Source of the DNA: Burkholderiaceae bacterium
GTDB taxonomy: Bacteria > Pseudomonadota > Gammaproteobacteria > Burkholderiales > Burkholderiaceae_D
Direction of reading: 5' to 3'
NCBI GenBank assembly: GCA_014379395.1
Contig: JACMLV010000500.1
Span: forward strand, 1-19,049
DNA: 19,049 nucleotides
A model generated the notes under the pieces. It searched no databases, was not told the DNA's origin, and saw nothing but the letters and a program-made list of their open reading frames with translations. Shown in pieces: positions 1 to 7,043 of the stretch. The translations under genes were made by a program, and so were the position numbers. Numbering within the stretch: position 1 is the stretch's first letter; each line of letters begins with the position of its first letter.

Positions 1-1
1 G

Positions 2-292
2 GGCGGCGACGAGTTCGTGATCCTGCTGGCCGACCTGGAGGCGCCGCGCGCAGCGGCCGCGCTGGTCGCCGAGCAGTGCCTGGCCGCCGTTTGCGCGCCG
101 TATGTCGTGGGCGACGCGATCCTGACGCTGAGCGCGTCGCTCGGCGTGGTCTGGCACCGCGGCGAGCCGATCTCCAGCTCGCAGCTGATGTCGCAGGCCG
201 ACATCGCGATGTACCGCGCCAAGCGGGCCGGCAAGAACGCGGTCTGCTTTTTCGACGATGTGGAGGGCCAGCAGGGTGTCGCCGCCGCGTGA
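2..292 (+). CDS. GGDEF-domain protein (diguanylate cyclase), 3' end only
   Basis: The reading frame is open from base 2 and begins exactly with the GGDEF signature (bases 2-16), followed by 91 more residues to a TGA at 290-292. The later GGDEF landmarks are present: a SASLGVV strand, then QADIAMYRAKRAGKNAV, the usual helix near the end of the domain. GGDEF domains make cyclic di-GMP from two GTP; the intact GGDEF signature suggests an active cyclase. The upstream sensor part and the RxxD inhibitory site lie outside the window, so the signal sensed and any product inhibition cannot be judged. There is no EAL domain after it: the protein ends about 20 residues past the domain. Codon use is strongly G/C-ending, like the core genes at the other end of the window. 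The family is nearly certain; the specific role is unknown. Confidence 0.93.
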   Translation, partial: GGDEFVILLADLEAPRAAAALVAEQCLAAVCAPYVVGDAILTLSASLGVVWHRGEPISSSQLMSQADIAMYRAKRAGKNAVCFFDDVEGQQGVAAA

Positions 293-573
293 CGCGGCCG
301 GTCCGGGGCGGTCCCGGCGATGGCGTTGCCCGATATCGACAACGGCCGATACGCCCCTATGTCCGGTGGATTGTAAGCCGCCCCCCTTCCCCTAATATAT
401 TTTTGTATCGCCGCTGGCAGATGTCTCAGCCGGGCTTATTGGCGGTATCCCGGCTATAGGGGCCAGGAGGTCAAATTACAACGCATGTCGACGACGGCGT
501 GATGCCCAGCTGAAAATCTGAACGCTCCGCGCTTCGGCCGTCTGGCCACGAAAGCGGCCCGATGAAATCACCC

Positions 574-605
574 ATACCAAAAAAGTATCACAGAAATGGT
601 ATTGG
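574..605 (+). promoter_or_regulatory. LysR-type operator, copy 1 (upstream of the CMD gene)
   Basis: ATAC (574-577), seven bases, GTAT (585-588) is a textbook LysR-type box (T-N11-A inside an inverted repeat; the same ATAC-N7-GTAT form used by BenM/CatM-type regulators). A further GTAT half-site lies at 599-602. The whole 32-base element matches 25 of 32 positions of a second element at 8637-8668 read on the minus strand, including the block GTATCACA and the end ATTGG. Its 3' end runs into a possible -35 (TTGGAA, 602-607). The box centre falls about 58 bases upstream of the expected transcription start, which is typical for LysR-type activation. Confidence 0.65.
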
Positions 606-632
606 AAAAGTCTCTGCGGCGGAACCTACACT
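602..632 (+). promoter_or_regulatory. Candidate promoter of the CMD/propeller unit
   Basis: A -35-like TTGGAA (602-607) and a -10-like TACACT (627-632) are separated by 19 bases. Both match the consensus at four of six positions, and the spacer is slightly long, as is common for activator-dependent promoters. The same arrangement (TTGGTA, 18 bases, TACATT) follows the second operator copy, which supports the call. A TTGACA at 636-641 lies too close to the start codon to be a -35 for this gene. Confidence 0.4.
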
Positions 633-661
633 GGCTTGACACAAACTGCCGGAGTACATCC

Positions 662-1042
662 ATGAGTAACGAACGCTATGAACGGGGCTTGGCAAAGCTC
701 AAGGAAATTGATGGACAGGCTGGCGAGAATGTGCTCGACAGCCTGAAGGACATCGCGCCTGACTTCGCACGCTTGCTGATCGAGTTCCCCTTTGGTGACA
801 TCTATTCGCGCCCGGGCTTGGACCTCAAGTCCCGCGAGCTCGCCGTGGTGGCCGCCTTGACCGCGCTGGGCAATGCATCACCGCAACTCAAGGTACACAT
901 TCACGGCGCCCGCAATGTCGGCTGCTCGCAACAGGAGATCGTTGAAGTCATCATGCAAATGGCCGTGTATGCCGGCTTTCCCGCGGCACTGAACGGTTTA
1001 TTTGCAGCCAAGGAGATATTTTCCCAGGAGCAGACGCGATGA
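662..1042 (+). CDS. Carboxymuconolactone decarboxylase (CMD) family protein
   Basis: The protein has 126 residues. The start at 662 is chosen because GGAG lies at 651-654, seven bases upstream; an in-frame ATG at 596 has no ribosome site and adds 22 unlikely residues over the promoter. Residues 53-120 carry the family pattern: a RELAVVAALTALG helix, the HIHGARN segment with the conserved histidine region (79-85), then EIVEVIMQMAVYAGFPAALN and an AKEIF end. This matches gamma-carboxymuconolactone decarboxylases rather than AhpD, since no CxxC redox pair is present. Typical members decarboxylate a lactone acid in protocatechuate breakdown, but no other pca gene is nearby, so the true substrate is open. 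It overlaps the next gene by four bases (ATGA), implying translational coupling, and is likely controlled by the LysR box upstream. Confidence 0.85.
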   Translation: MSNERYERGLAKLKEIDGQAGENVLDSLKDIAPDFARLLIEFPFGDIYSRPGLDLKSRELAVVAALTALGNASPQLKVHIHGARNVGCSQQEIVEVIMQMAVYAGFPAALNGLFAAKEIFSQEQTR

Positions 1043-1860
1043 AACCAATCTACCAGTCGGCCTGTGCCGCCCTGCTGATGGCAAGTTCGCTAGTGCAACC
1101 CCTCGAAGCCAAACAGCCGCCGCCGAGCATGTGGAAGCTCGACAAGGTCGCCAAGTACGATGGGCTGAGCTCACCGGTGGGCATGGCTTACGATGCCACG
1201 GGCACGCTGTACGTGGCGAACTGGTCCTCCGGCAGCGTGCTGCGCTTCTCGCCACAAGGTGAGCGGACGGTATTCGCCAGCGGGCTCAGCGGCCCTGCCG
1301 GGCTGGCCATCTCGCCCAAAGGCGATGTGTATGTCTCCTCATACAACGAAGACCTGGTATGGCGCTTCACGTCGGACGGCGCCAGGACTGTGTTCGTCAA
1401 GGGCTTGGCGACACCTGCCGGCTTATCATTTGACGCCAGGGGCCGCCTGCTGATCGCCAATCGCCGGACCAATCAAATTCTTGCTTCGCAGCCCGACGGG
1501 AAAATCGAAGTCGTGGCTGAAGGCTTGCAGACCCCGGTCGGCGTGGTCGAACTGCCGAATCGCGATCTGTTGGTGAGCAACATCGCGGGCGGCATATCGC
1601 TGGTCTCTGGCGGGAAAATCGCCAAGTCCATCAACACCGAACTGCGCAGCCCGGGACCCGGGATCGTCGCTGCCGGCGCGGATGCGGTGTATGTCGTCGA
1701 CTATGGCGCCACCACCGTCAGTCGCATCAACCGGCAAGGCGAACGCACCATCATCGCCGATGGCTTGCGTAGTCCGGTCGGATTGGCGATGGCGCCGGAC
1801 GGCTCGCTGGTGGTCGCAACCTGGGGCGACAACGCCGTGTTTCAAATTCGCCAGCCCTGA
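1039..1860 (+). CDS. Secreted NHL/SMP-30-like six-bladed beta-propeller protein
   Basis: The protein has 273 residues. The first ~24 residues form a Sec signal peptide (Lys2, hydrophobic ACAALLMASSLV, cleavage likely after LEA), so the protein should act in the periplasm or outside. The rest is built from about six repeats of ~40 residues. Each contains a GL-x-x-P-x-G-hydrophobic turn, a D/K-G-x-hydrophobic-x-V strand and a closing hydrophobic strand, as in NHL and SMP-30/gluconolactonase-like propellers. Such folds include lactonases, lyases and plain ligand binders. The acidic metal ligands of true SMP-30 lactonases could not be assigned, so enzyme activity is not established. The start codon lies inside the CMD stop (ATGA overlap). 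A lactonase role on a lactone product would fit the neighbourhood but is inference only. Confidence 0.75.
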   Translation: MKPIYQSACAALLMASSLVQPLEAKQPPPSMWKLDKVAKYDGLSSPVGMAYDATGTLYVANWSSGSVLRFSPQGERTVFASGLSGPAGLAISPKGDVYVSSYNEDLVWRFTSDGARTVFVKGLATPAGLSFDARGRLLIANRRTNQILASQPDGKIEVVAEGLQTPVGVVELPNRDLLVSNIAGGISLVSGGKIAKSINTELRSPGPGIVAAGADAVYVVDYGATTVSRINRQGERTIIADGLRSPVGLAMAPDGSLVVATWGDNAVFQIRQP

Positions 1861-1959
1861 CCTGGCGCCGTCACGCGCGGTCATGATCGTCAATGCCGGC
1901 CATGGCCGGCAAGCATGAGCCCGACAGCACCGGGCACGCTGGTGATGGATGGCGGCAAT

Positions 1960-1989
1960 CGCCCCCCAAAGCTACCGCAATGGGGGGCG
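1960..1989. terminator. Hairpin between convergent genes
   Basis: A perfect nine-base inverted repeat (CGCCCCCCA at 1960-1968, TGGGGGGCG at 1981-1989) with a 12-base loop sits between the plus-strand propeller gene (stop at 1860) and the minus-strand reductase (stop at 1997). Its position suits a shared terminator, but neither strand has a U-run after the stem, so it may instead block RNases or act with Rho. Confidence 0.45.
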
Positions 1990-1996
1990 GCGGAGG

Positions 1997-2998
1997 TTAC
2001 GCCGCCGCCTTGCGCGTTTCCAGGCCCTGACGTCCGGCCTCGGGGTAACGTGCACCCGACGCAGCGCCCAGCGGCAGCGCCTGGTTAATCCGCGTCAGGT
2101 CGGCCGCGTCGAGCGCGATATGGCTGGCCTGCCAGTTCGACTCCAGGTAGCCAATTTGCTTGGTGCCGGGGATGGCGACGATGTCGTTCCCTTGGGCTAA
2201 TAACCAGGCCAGCGAGATTTGCGCCGGAGTGCAATGTTTTTCCACTGCCAGCGCTTTGAGCGCCGATAGCAATGCCAGATTGGCGGCCAGGTGCTCGGGC
2301 TGGAAACGCGGCGCGATCTTGCGGAAATCGTTGTCGTCGAAGACGGTCTTGGTATCGATATTGCCGGTCGACATACCGCGTCCGAGGGGGCTGTAGGCAA
2401 CAAAGGACACGCCCAGCGCCCGGCAGGCCGGCAGCAAGTCGATTTCCGGTTCGCGGCTCCATACCGAGTATTCGCTCTGCACGGCGGCAATCGGATGAAC
2501 CGCATGCGCCCGCCGGAGCAGGTCAGCGGAGACTTCGCACAGCCCCAGCGCGCGCACCTTGCCGCTGCGAACCAGATCGGCCATCACGCCGACCGACTCT
2601 TCGATCGGCACGTCGGCAGAAATCCGGTGCGCGTAATACAGATCGATGGTGTCCGTTCCCAGTCGGCGCAGCGAATCCTCGCACGCCTGGCGGATATAGG
2701 CCGCGCTGTTGTCGATGCGCCGCGCGTATTCACCGGGCTTGCGGGCGATGCCGAACTTGGTGGCAATCACAGGGGCGCCGCCCCGTTCCTTCAAGGCAGC
2801 GCCGACCATGGTTTCGTTATGCCCGGCGCCGTAGGTGTCGGCCGTGTCGAACATCGTGACGCCGAGCTCCAATGCCCGTTGCAAGACCAGCACCGACACT
2901 TGATCGTTGGTGGCGCCATAAAACTCGGACATGCCCATGCAGCCGAGCCCGATGGCGGCGACGCTGATGTCACTTGTTCCTAATCTGACTTGTTTCAT
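1997..2998 (-). CDS. Aldo/keto reductase
   Basis: The protein has 333 residues and a start supported by AGAGGA a few bases upstream. It is a complete NADPH-dependent aldo/keto reductase barrel. The catalytic tetrad is visible as Asp51 and Tyr56 (in FDTADTYG), Lys81 (ATKFG) and His124 (YYAHR). The C-terminal cofactor part carries the IPGTK segment used to bind the NADP phosphate. It resembles the broad group of perakine-reductase/YajO-like enzymes, which reduce aldehydes and ketones; the sequence alone does not give the substrate. It is the last gene of the minus-strand train, 92 bases after the HAD gene, with a GC hairpin in the gap, so it may be partly uncoupled. In the butenolide hypothesis it is the most credible active carbonyl reductase, because the SDR of the operon lacks its catalytic residues. 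Confidence 0.9.
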   Translation of the reverse strand: MKQVRLGTSDISVAAIGLGCMGMSEFYGATNDQVSVLVLQRALELGVTMFDTADTYGAGHNETMVGAALKERGGAPVIATKFGIARKPGEYARRIDNSAAYIRQACEDSLRRLGTDTIDLYYAHRISADVPIEESVGVMADLVRSGKVRALGLCEVSADLLRRAHAVHPIAAVQSEYSVWSREPEIDLLPACRALGVSFVAYSPLGRGMSTGNIDTKTVFDDNDFRKIAPRFQPEHLAANLALLSALKALAVEKHCTPAQISLAWLLAQGNDIVAIPGTKQIGYLESNWQASHIALDAADLTRINQALPLGAASGARYPEAGRQGLETRKAAA

Positions 2999-3049
2999 AT
3001 TGTCCTCTTACAAATTGAATGCACCGCTGGGTAGCGCCGTCAGCGGATC

Positions 3050-3073
3050 CCCCGGCACCGGGTTCAGCCGGGG
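3050..3073 (-). other. GC hairpin between HAD and aldo/keto reductase genes
   Basis: CCCCGGC (3050-3056) pairs with GCCGGGG (3067-3073) around a ten-base loop, 18 bases past the HAD stop on the minus strand. No U-run follows. It may reduce read-through into the reductase gene or protect the upstream mRNA; this is a weak call. Confidence 0.3.
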
Positions 3074-3090
3074 AAGCGGCTGCGTGGCAT

Positions 3091-3789
3091 CTAGGCAGCT
3101 TGCGCAATGGACGTCGATTCGATACGGCGCCAGCCACGCTTGCTCGCCTCCATGGCCAGCAGCGCATCGCCGATCACGGCGATCGGGTCGCCCACCAATT
3201 CCAGCATCGGGATATCGGAGCGGTCGTCGCCCATCGCCGCGCAGTCCGCCGCCCGGGCCTGCTGGCGGTCGAGGAACGACGCTACCGCGCGCGCCTTGCC
3301 TTGGCCGATGGTCTGCGGCGCAATGATGCGGCCGTTGTAGTGATCCCCGGAGCGCATCAGATTGGTGGCAAGGATGTGCCGGATGGCGAGCGCGTCCGCA
3401 ACTGGGCGCGCGATCTCCGTCAGGGAACCCGACACCAGCACCGGCTCATAGCCGAGTGCGCGCAAGCGGTTCATCTCCGCACAGCTATCGTGCAGCCAGA
3501 GATCGGGCCCGATCTGGCTGACGTGGGCGAACCACCGCTCGGCACAGGCCGCGACGTCGGACACGCGCCGGCCGGCAAAGAATTCATAATATCGGCGGTT
3601 CAACTCTTCGCGGCTGGCACCGCGTCGGCGCAGCGACTGCAGGATGGCGTTGATGTCGTCAAGTTCGCCATGGGTGTCGATGCCCTGTTCGACCGTCCAA
3701 TGCTGGAACCAATAGTCTTGAAAGCTGAACATGCTCTTCATGCTGATCAAGGTTTCGTCGAGGTCGCAAAATACAAATTTCTTGGTCAC
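3091..3789 (-). CDS. HAD-superfamily phosphatase (subfamily IB, SerB-like)
   Basis: The protein has 232 residues. The chosen start is GTG at 3789, with GGAG seven bases upstream, giving MTKKFVFCDLDETL at once; the frame stays open further upstream only as overlap with the tautomerase gene. All HAD motifs are present: Asp9 and Asp11 in DLDET (nucleophile and acid/base), SGS at 120-122, Lys165, and GDDRSD at 187-192 (Mg2+ ligands). The inserted helical cap between motifs I and II (about 18-105) is that of phosphoserine-phosphatase-like enzymes. It should be an active phosphomonoesterase, but the substrate is unknown. A HAD phosphatase next to an AfsA-type gene parallels mmfP beside mmfL in methylenomycin furan synthesis, where it removes the phosphate left by dihydroxyacetone phosphate. 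It lies 16 bases after the tautomerase gene. Confidence 0.88.
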   Translation of the reverse strand: MTKKFVFCDLDETLISMKSMFSFQDYWFQHWTVEQGIDTHGELDDINAILQSLRRRGASREELNRRYYEFFAGRRVSDVAACAERWFAHVSQIGPDLWLHDSCAEMNRLRALGYEPVLVSGSLTEIARPVADALAIRHILATNLMRSGDHYNGRIIAPQTIGQGKARAVASFLDRQQARAADCAAMGDDRSDIPMLELVGDPIAVIGDALLAMEASKRGWRRIESTSIAQAA

Positions 3790-3805
3790 AGAAATACTCC
3801 TTCGG

Positions 3806-4021
3806 TCAAGTTGAACGGCGGCTTTTGGTAGGGAAATCAGGGTCGTCGCCGAGCACGCCGGCTTCTCCCCAGCGGTTTCTGGCGATCTCGGTGATATGGA
3901 CCACGATCTTGTCCAGCGGCGCCCCCGTGACCGCGTGCACGGTCGCGGTGACTTGCTCAATCAGCTCGCGGCTCTTGGTGTCGCCCAGGGTAGGCCAGGT
4001 GGTAATGGCGATAATCGGCAT
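3806..4021 (-). CDS. Tautomerase-family protein (4-oxalocrotonate tautomerase fold) with altered active site
   Basis: The protein has 71 residues, with AAGGAG six bases before the ATG. After removal of Met the chain begins with Pro1, the catalytic base of the superfamily. It aligns without gaps to 4-oxalocrotonate tautomerase through residue 51, with a shared VTATVHAVTGAPLDKI-like helix/turn and an ITE strand. Three active-site positions differ: Arg11 is Leu, Arg39 is Val and Phe50 is Trp. The two arginines bind the carboxylates of 2-hydroxymuconate, so this enzyme should act on a different, probably less acidic or larger, substrate. An enol/keto or double-bond shift on a butenolide-like intermediate would be chemically plausible but is speculation. 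It sits between the 280-residue unknown gene and the HAD gene in the operon. Confidence 0.82.
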   Translation of the reverse strand: MPIIAITTWPTLGDTKSRELIEQVTATVHAVTGAPLDKIVVHITEIARNRWGEAGVLGDDPDFPTKSRRST

Positions 4022-4049
4022 GCAAACTCCTTAAAAATTGATCAAGCAA

Positions 4050-4070
4050 ATGACGCGCAAGGCGCGTCGT
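4050..4070 (-). other. Intra-operon hairpin
   Basis: GACGCGC (4052-4058) and GCGCGTC (4062-4068) form a perfect stem with a three-base loop, extendable by one wobble and one A-T pair. It lies in the 76-base gap between the 280-residue gene and the tautomerase gene. No U-run follows directly, so it is more likely an mRNA-stability or processing element than a terminator. Confidence 0.35.
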
Positions 4071-4097
4071 CCAATGCGCAAACTGCGCCGACCAGCC

Positions 4098-4940
4098 TCA
4101 GCGCTTGGTCGTGAATTGCTGGAAGCTCGGCGCGGCCAGCTTCAACTGCGCGTGAATATCGCCGCCGAGCCCGAAGTAGCCAATCGCTCCCCCCCGGTTC
4201 ATCTGGTAGCTCATCCACAAGACCACCACATTGATGATCCGGTTCGCCTCGTGCCGATCCGGATCGGGAAAGGCATCGGGCAGGGTTGCCGAATAACTTG
4301 CCTTGCCTTCGCTATCGGTCACGAACACATTCGGCACGCCAAGCGGCCCGGGCCGGGTGGGCCGCGCAGGGTTCAAATCGTGCTGGCGCAGGCTCATCAC
4401 CGTGTACAGGCTGTTTGGTATCAGACCGGTAAAGCCAAACTCGAAGTTGGCCGCGCGTTCATCGGCGGTCAGGCTGACCCGCAACTGCCCCCGCGCCGCG
4501 ACCCACTGCCCCAGCGTGATCTCGTGCTGCAATTTGCGGCCATCCTGTTCGCGCAGGTCCGGGATCGGCACCTGGTGAAACGGATAGCTGGGCTTGTGCA
4601 TTGCCGCCGCGTCGGGACACTGCTCCGGTGCGAACAGCATCGGATAGTTGTTGCATGGCAGCGGCAGCGGCAAGGTGTGCAATACCAGCGCGGCATCCCG
4701 CGCGCCTAGATTGGCCGGCAATTCCCGCTCGATTCGATACGGCAGATTGGCGCCGAATTCAGGCAAGGCACTGTCCCGTGCGACGATCGCCCGGCCCCAC
4801 TCCGACCGGACGCTGCCGTCTGGCGCAGCGCGGTTGATCCGGCCAATCACGATGAAGTTGCCATCGGCATCCATCACCTCGCTGGGTGGATAGGTCGGCC
4901 CCTGTGTCGTCACGCTCAGTTCAAAGGTTTCCGCACGCAT
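4098..4940 (-). CDS. Conserved-looking protein of unknown function, 280 residues
   Basis: I do not recognise a named family. The start is well supported: AGGAG, formed partly by the TAG stop of the AfsA-like gene, lies just upstream, and the two genes are nine bases apart. There is no signal peptide or membrane segment. The C-terminal half (about 140-270) is strand-rich: LGQWVAARGQLRV, then FEFGFTGLIPNSLYTVMSLR, then a long loop and a closing WMSYQMNRGGAIGYFGLGGD block. The GLIPNSLYT stretch recalls beta-sandwich proteins of unknown role that share a G-L-x-P-N-x-x-Y-T motif, but this is memory, not a match. It has a proline-rich middle (about 90-135) with single cysteines near 95 and 109. Tight coupling to the AfsA-like gene suggests they act together. 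Confidence 0.8.
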   Translation of the reverse strand: MRAETFELSVTTQGPTYPPSEVMDADGNFIVIGRINRAAPDGSVRSEWGRAIVARDSALPEFGANLPYRIERELPANLGARDAALVLHTLPLPLPCNNYPMLFAPEQCPDAAAMHKPSYPFHQVPIPDLREQDGRKLQHEITLGQWVAARGQLRVSLTADERAANFEFGFTGLIPNSLYTVMSLRQHDLNPARPTRPGPLGVPNVFVTDSEGKASYSATLPDAFPDPDRHEANRIINVVVLWMSYQMNRGGAIGYFGLGGDIHAQLKLAAPSFQQFTTKR

Positions 4941-4949
4941 GGTCTGCTC

Positions 4950-5753
4950 CTAGACGGCCACTGGCAGGCCGTTGCCGTGCCCCTGGGCCAGCAGCGGCAG
5001 CGCCAAGGGACGGGCTAACAAGTTCTGCTGCTTTTGCAAAGTCAGCATGGCTTGCTGGTGTTCTTTCTTTTTGATGTTGGCGGCAAGGAAGGCGGTGAAT
5101 TTGACCAGCACTTCGGTGGCCGCGACCTCTGCCTGCAACACGGAAATTTTTGCCGTGAAAGACAGGCGATCGGGATCGTCCGTGCGCTGCTCGATGATTT
5201 CATAGCGCAATAGCGCACCGATCGGGAAAACAAATGCGGTGTATTTCACATCCATCTGATTGATCACGAAGTAGTAATCGCGCTGTGCTTCCTGCTCGAT
5301 GAAAAAATCTTCCGTCACCGCCAAAAACATTTGGCGTGCCGCTTCGACCAGGATCATGCCCTGGATGTGCTGCCCGGTTTGATGGTCGCGCATCAGTTCC
5401 GAGCGCTCATCGACCAGCAAATCGACTTCATACAGCTTGTCACTCAGTTGGCGCGGTGAAGAAATGATCGAGTTGTGCAGACGCCGTTTATGGGTGGTGC
5501 GCAAGCTCGCCCGCACCGGATGATTCAACAGGATCTGGCGGTCGACGGCCTGGTGCGGCGCGGCATCGATAATGCGCTGCACGTCCGCTTCCGAGATGCC
5601 CTGGCCGGCCACGAGTTTGATGGCGCTAGCGCCGGTCGCAAAGCCTTCCTGCCGCAGCAGCTTGTTCAGGCCGCTTAAGGTCACCACCTGCTCGTGCTGG
5701 CCGAATTCGGTGAATTTATCGCCGACCACGAAAACGAATTTTTCTTTGCTCAT
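4950..5753 (-). CDS. AfsA-type hotdog protein (gamma-butyrolactone/furan biosynthesis family)
   Basis: The protein has 267 residues. Its centre carries the AfsA (A-factor biosynthesis hotdog) signature: HKRRLHN at 88-94, then VDERSELMRDHQTGQHIQGM ending at 133, then LVEAARQ (135-141) at the start of the long helix. AfsA and MmfL join a beta-ketoacyl thioester to dihydroxyacetone phosphate, the first committed step of A-factor and methylenomycin furan synthesis. Only one clear hotdog is visible (about 85-230), preceded by an ~80-residue segment of other character, whereas Streptomyces AfsA (about 300 residues) has two repeats. The last ~35 residues are rich in Gln and Leu. Its ribosome site is weak (AAAGAAA), and it lies 63 bases behind the MFS gene. 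Family membership is good; the exact reaction is inferred. Confidence 0.8.
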   Translation of the reverse strand: MSKEKFVFVVGDKFTEFGQHEQVVTLSGLNKLLRQEGFATGASAIKLVAGQGISEADVQRIIDAAPHQAVDRQILLNHPVRASLRTTHKRRLHNSIISSPRQLSDKLYEVDLLVDERSELMRDHQTGQHIQGMILVEAARQMFLAVTEDFFIEQEAQRDYYFVINQMDVKYTAFVFPIGALLRYEIIEQRTDDPDRLSFTAKISVLQAEVAATEVLVKFTAFLAANIKKKEHQQAMLTLQKQQNLLARPLALPLLAQGHGNGLPVAV

Positions 5754-5795
5754 AGCATTTCTTTAATTGAGAAGTAAATAAAATGGCGTTTCGTC

Positions 5796-5813
5796 AAAAA
5801 CTGTTCATAACAG
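5796..5813 (-). terminator. Weak attenuator-like hairpin after the MFS gene
   Basis: Read on the minus strand, CTGTT, three bases, AACAG is followed by five T. The stem is only five pairs, so at most it attenuates transcription between the transporter and the AfsA-like gene. Confidence 0.2.
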
Positions 5814-5816
5814 GTC

Positions 5817-7043
5817 TTACTTCGCCATGCCCACCAAACCGGCGCGCTCGCTTGCCAATTCCAGCGACATCAGCGCAATCGCCACCAGCAATGCTGCGGC
5901 CGAGGCATACGTGACCGCAGTAAATCCATACCGGGACCACAGCGGACCCAAGGCCCAGCTCGCCGCACCGCCGGCCACGAAGCAGGTCAACAAATACATC
6001 GAAGACGAGGCCCCGCGCTTGTCTGCGGGAACCTGGGATGCGATCAGCGCAAAGATCGCTGGCTGGCACGAAAATACCCCCAGGAACAAGCCAAGCACCC
6101 CCGGCACCGCCACTGACAGCGACCCAGCCTGCCCCAGCACGATGATGCTGGCGGTCGCCAAAACAAGGCTGAGCAGCGCCACCAACCGCGCGCCGATGCG
6201 TGCCGCCAACGCGCCGGACAATGGGGCGCCAAGCACGGCGATCAAGCCCAAAAACCCCACCGCGCCGATCTGGATACTGCTCAGGCTGAAGGGCGCCTGG
6301 TTGAGCCGATACGTGAGAAACGTGATACAGCCCAGGTAGCCGAAGAACAGCCCGAACCCGGTCAGGAACAGCGGCGCCAGGCCAGGCGTCACCAGCAATT
6401 GCACGGCTTCTTCATACAGCCGCAGCCAGGGGCGTTTGGCGGCCGCCGCCTCGCGCGCCGGGTGCGCCGGCAGCCATTGCGCAAACAACATGGCGAGCAA
6501 CAGAATTGCGCCAAATGCCTGGAAGGCGCCGCGCCAGCTGAGATAGTCAGCCAACACGCCCGGCAAGGCACGGCCGATCGAAATCCCGGTGACCGAGGCG
6601 GCGATGATGACCCCGAAATAGCTGCCCAGTTGCTTCGGCGGTGCCATGCCGGGAACCAGCGCGAACATGGCCGCTGGCACCATGGCGGCGGCGGCGCCGG
6701 TCACCGTCATGGCGATCAGCAAGGTCGGATAGGTCGCGCTTGCGCTGGCCAGCGCAAGCGCACCGGCCGTCACCACCAATCCGATGCTGGCCAGCACCTG
6801 CGGCCGGACCCGGTCCGTCCAGGGACCGACCACGAAAAACGCCACGCCGTACGCCACGCTGGCATAGGTAAAGGTCAGACGGGCCGCACTCTCTTCCAGG
6901 CCGAAGCTTTGTGCGATCACAGGAAAGACGGACTGCGGCAAATACACGGCGGCCACCGCCAGGCAGGTGACAAGGCAGGCAATCAGCAGCGACCTGAGAC
7001 GCCCGGATGCCACGCCGCGTTCGGCAGGGTGCGGGCCCGTCAT
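5817..7043 (-). CDS. MFS transporter, 12-TM
   Basis: The protein has 408 residues. The start at 7043 is chosen because it overlaps the SDR stop in ATGA form and leads into a short charged N-terminus and the first membrane helix; an in-frame upstream ATG only extends the protein through the SDR gene. About twelve hydrophobic segments are visible. The loop after the second carries the major-facilitator motif A (GPWTDRVRPQ), and a longer cytoplasmic loop with basic residues (AREAAAAKRPWLRLYEE) divides the two halves. The general look is that of YnfM/Bcr-type drug or metabolite exporters rather than sugar importers. It is co-transcribed and translationally coupled to the SDR-like gene and precedes the AfsA-like gene. 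Export of the cluster product, or resistance to it, is the simplest reading. Confidence 0.88.
   Translation of the reverse strand: MTGPHPAERGVASGRLRSLLIACLVTCLAVAAVYLPQSVFPVIAQSFGLEESAARLTFTYASVAYGVAFFVVGPWTDRVRPQVLASIGLVVTAGALALASASATYPTLLIAMTVTGAAAAMVPAAMFALVPGMAPPKQLGSYFGVIIAASVTGISIGRALPGVLADYLSWRGAFQAFGAILLLAMLFAQWLPAHPAREAAAAKRPWLRLYEEAVQLLVTPGLAPLFLTGFGLFFGYLGCITFLTYRLNQAPFSLSSIQIGAVGFLGLIAVLGAPLSGALAARIGARLVALLSLVLATASIIVLGQAGSLSVAVPGVLGLFLGVFSCQPAIFALIASQVPADKRGASSSMYLLTCFVAGGAASWALGPLWSRYGFTAVTYASAAALLVAIALMSLELASERAGLVGMAK

Larger units (their letters stand above)
293..661. other. Intergenic stretch before the accessory region
   Basis: No convincing gene is seen in these 369 bases. 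The first ~90 bases are GC-rich like the GGDEF gene. From about base 390 the sequence becomes A/T-richer, with a TAATATATTTTTG run. A perfect AGGAGG at 465-470 is followed only by two tiny reading frames (485-502 and 502-513) that stop at once, so it is probably chance or a gene-start remnant. The last ~90 bases hold the LysR-type operator and promoter listed separately. This is the likely left edge of the accessory block. Confidence 0.5.

Noticed and set aside
465..513. Perfect AGGAGG followed by tiny frames
   Set aside because: Spacing to the ATG is long (14 bases) and both frames end after five and three residues; no evidence for a leader peptide.
596..661. Upstream ATG for the CMD gene
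   Set aside because: It would start inside the operator/promoter region with no ribosome site; the ATG at 662 has GGAG at the right distance and gives the family's N-terminus.
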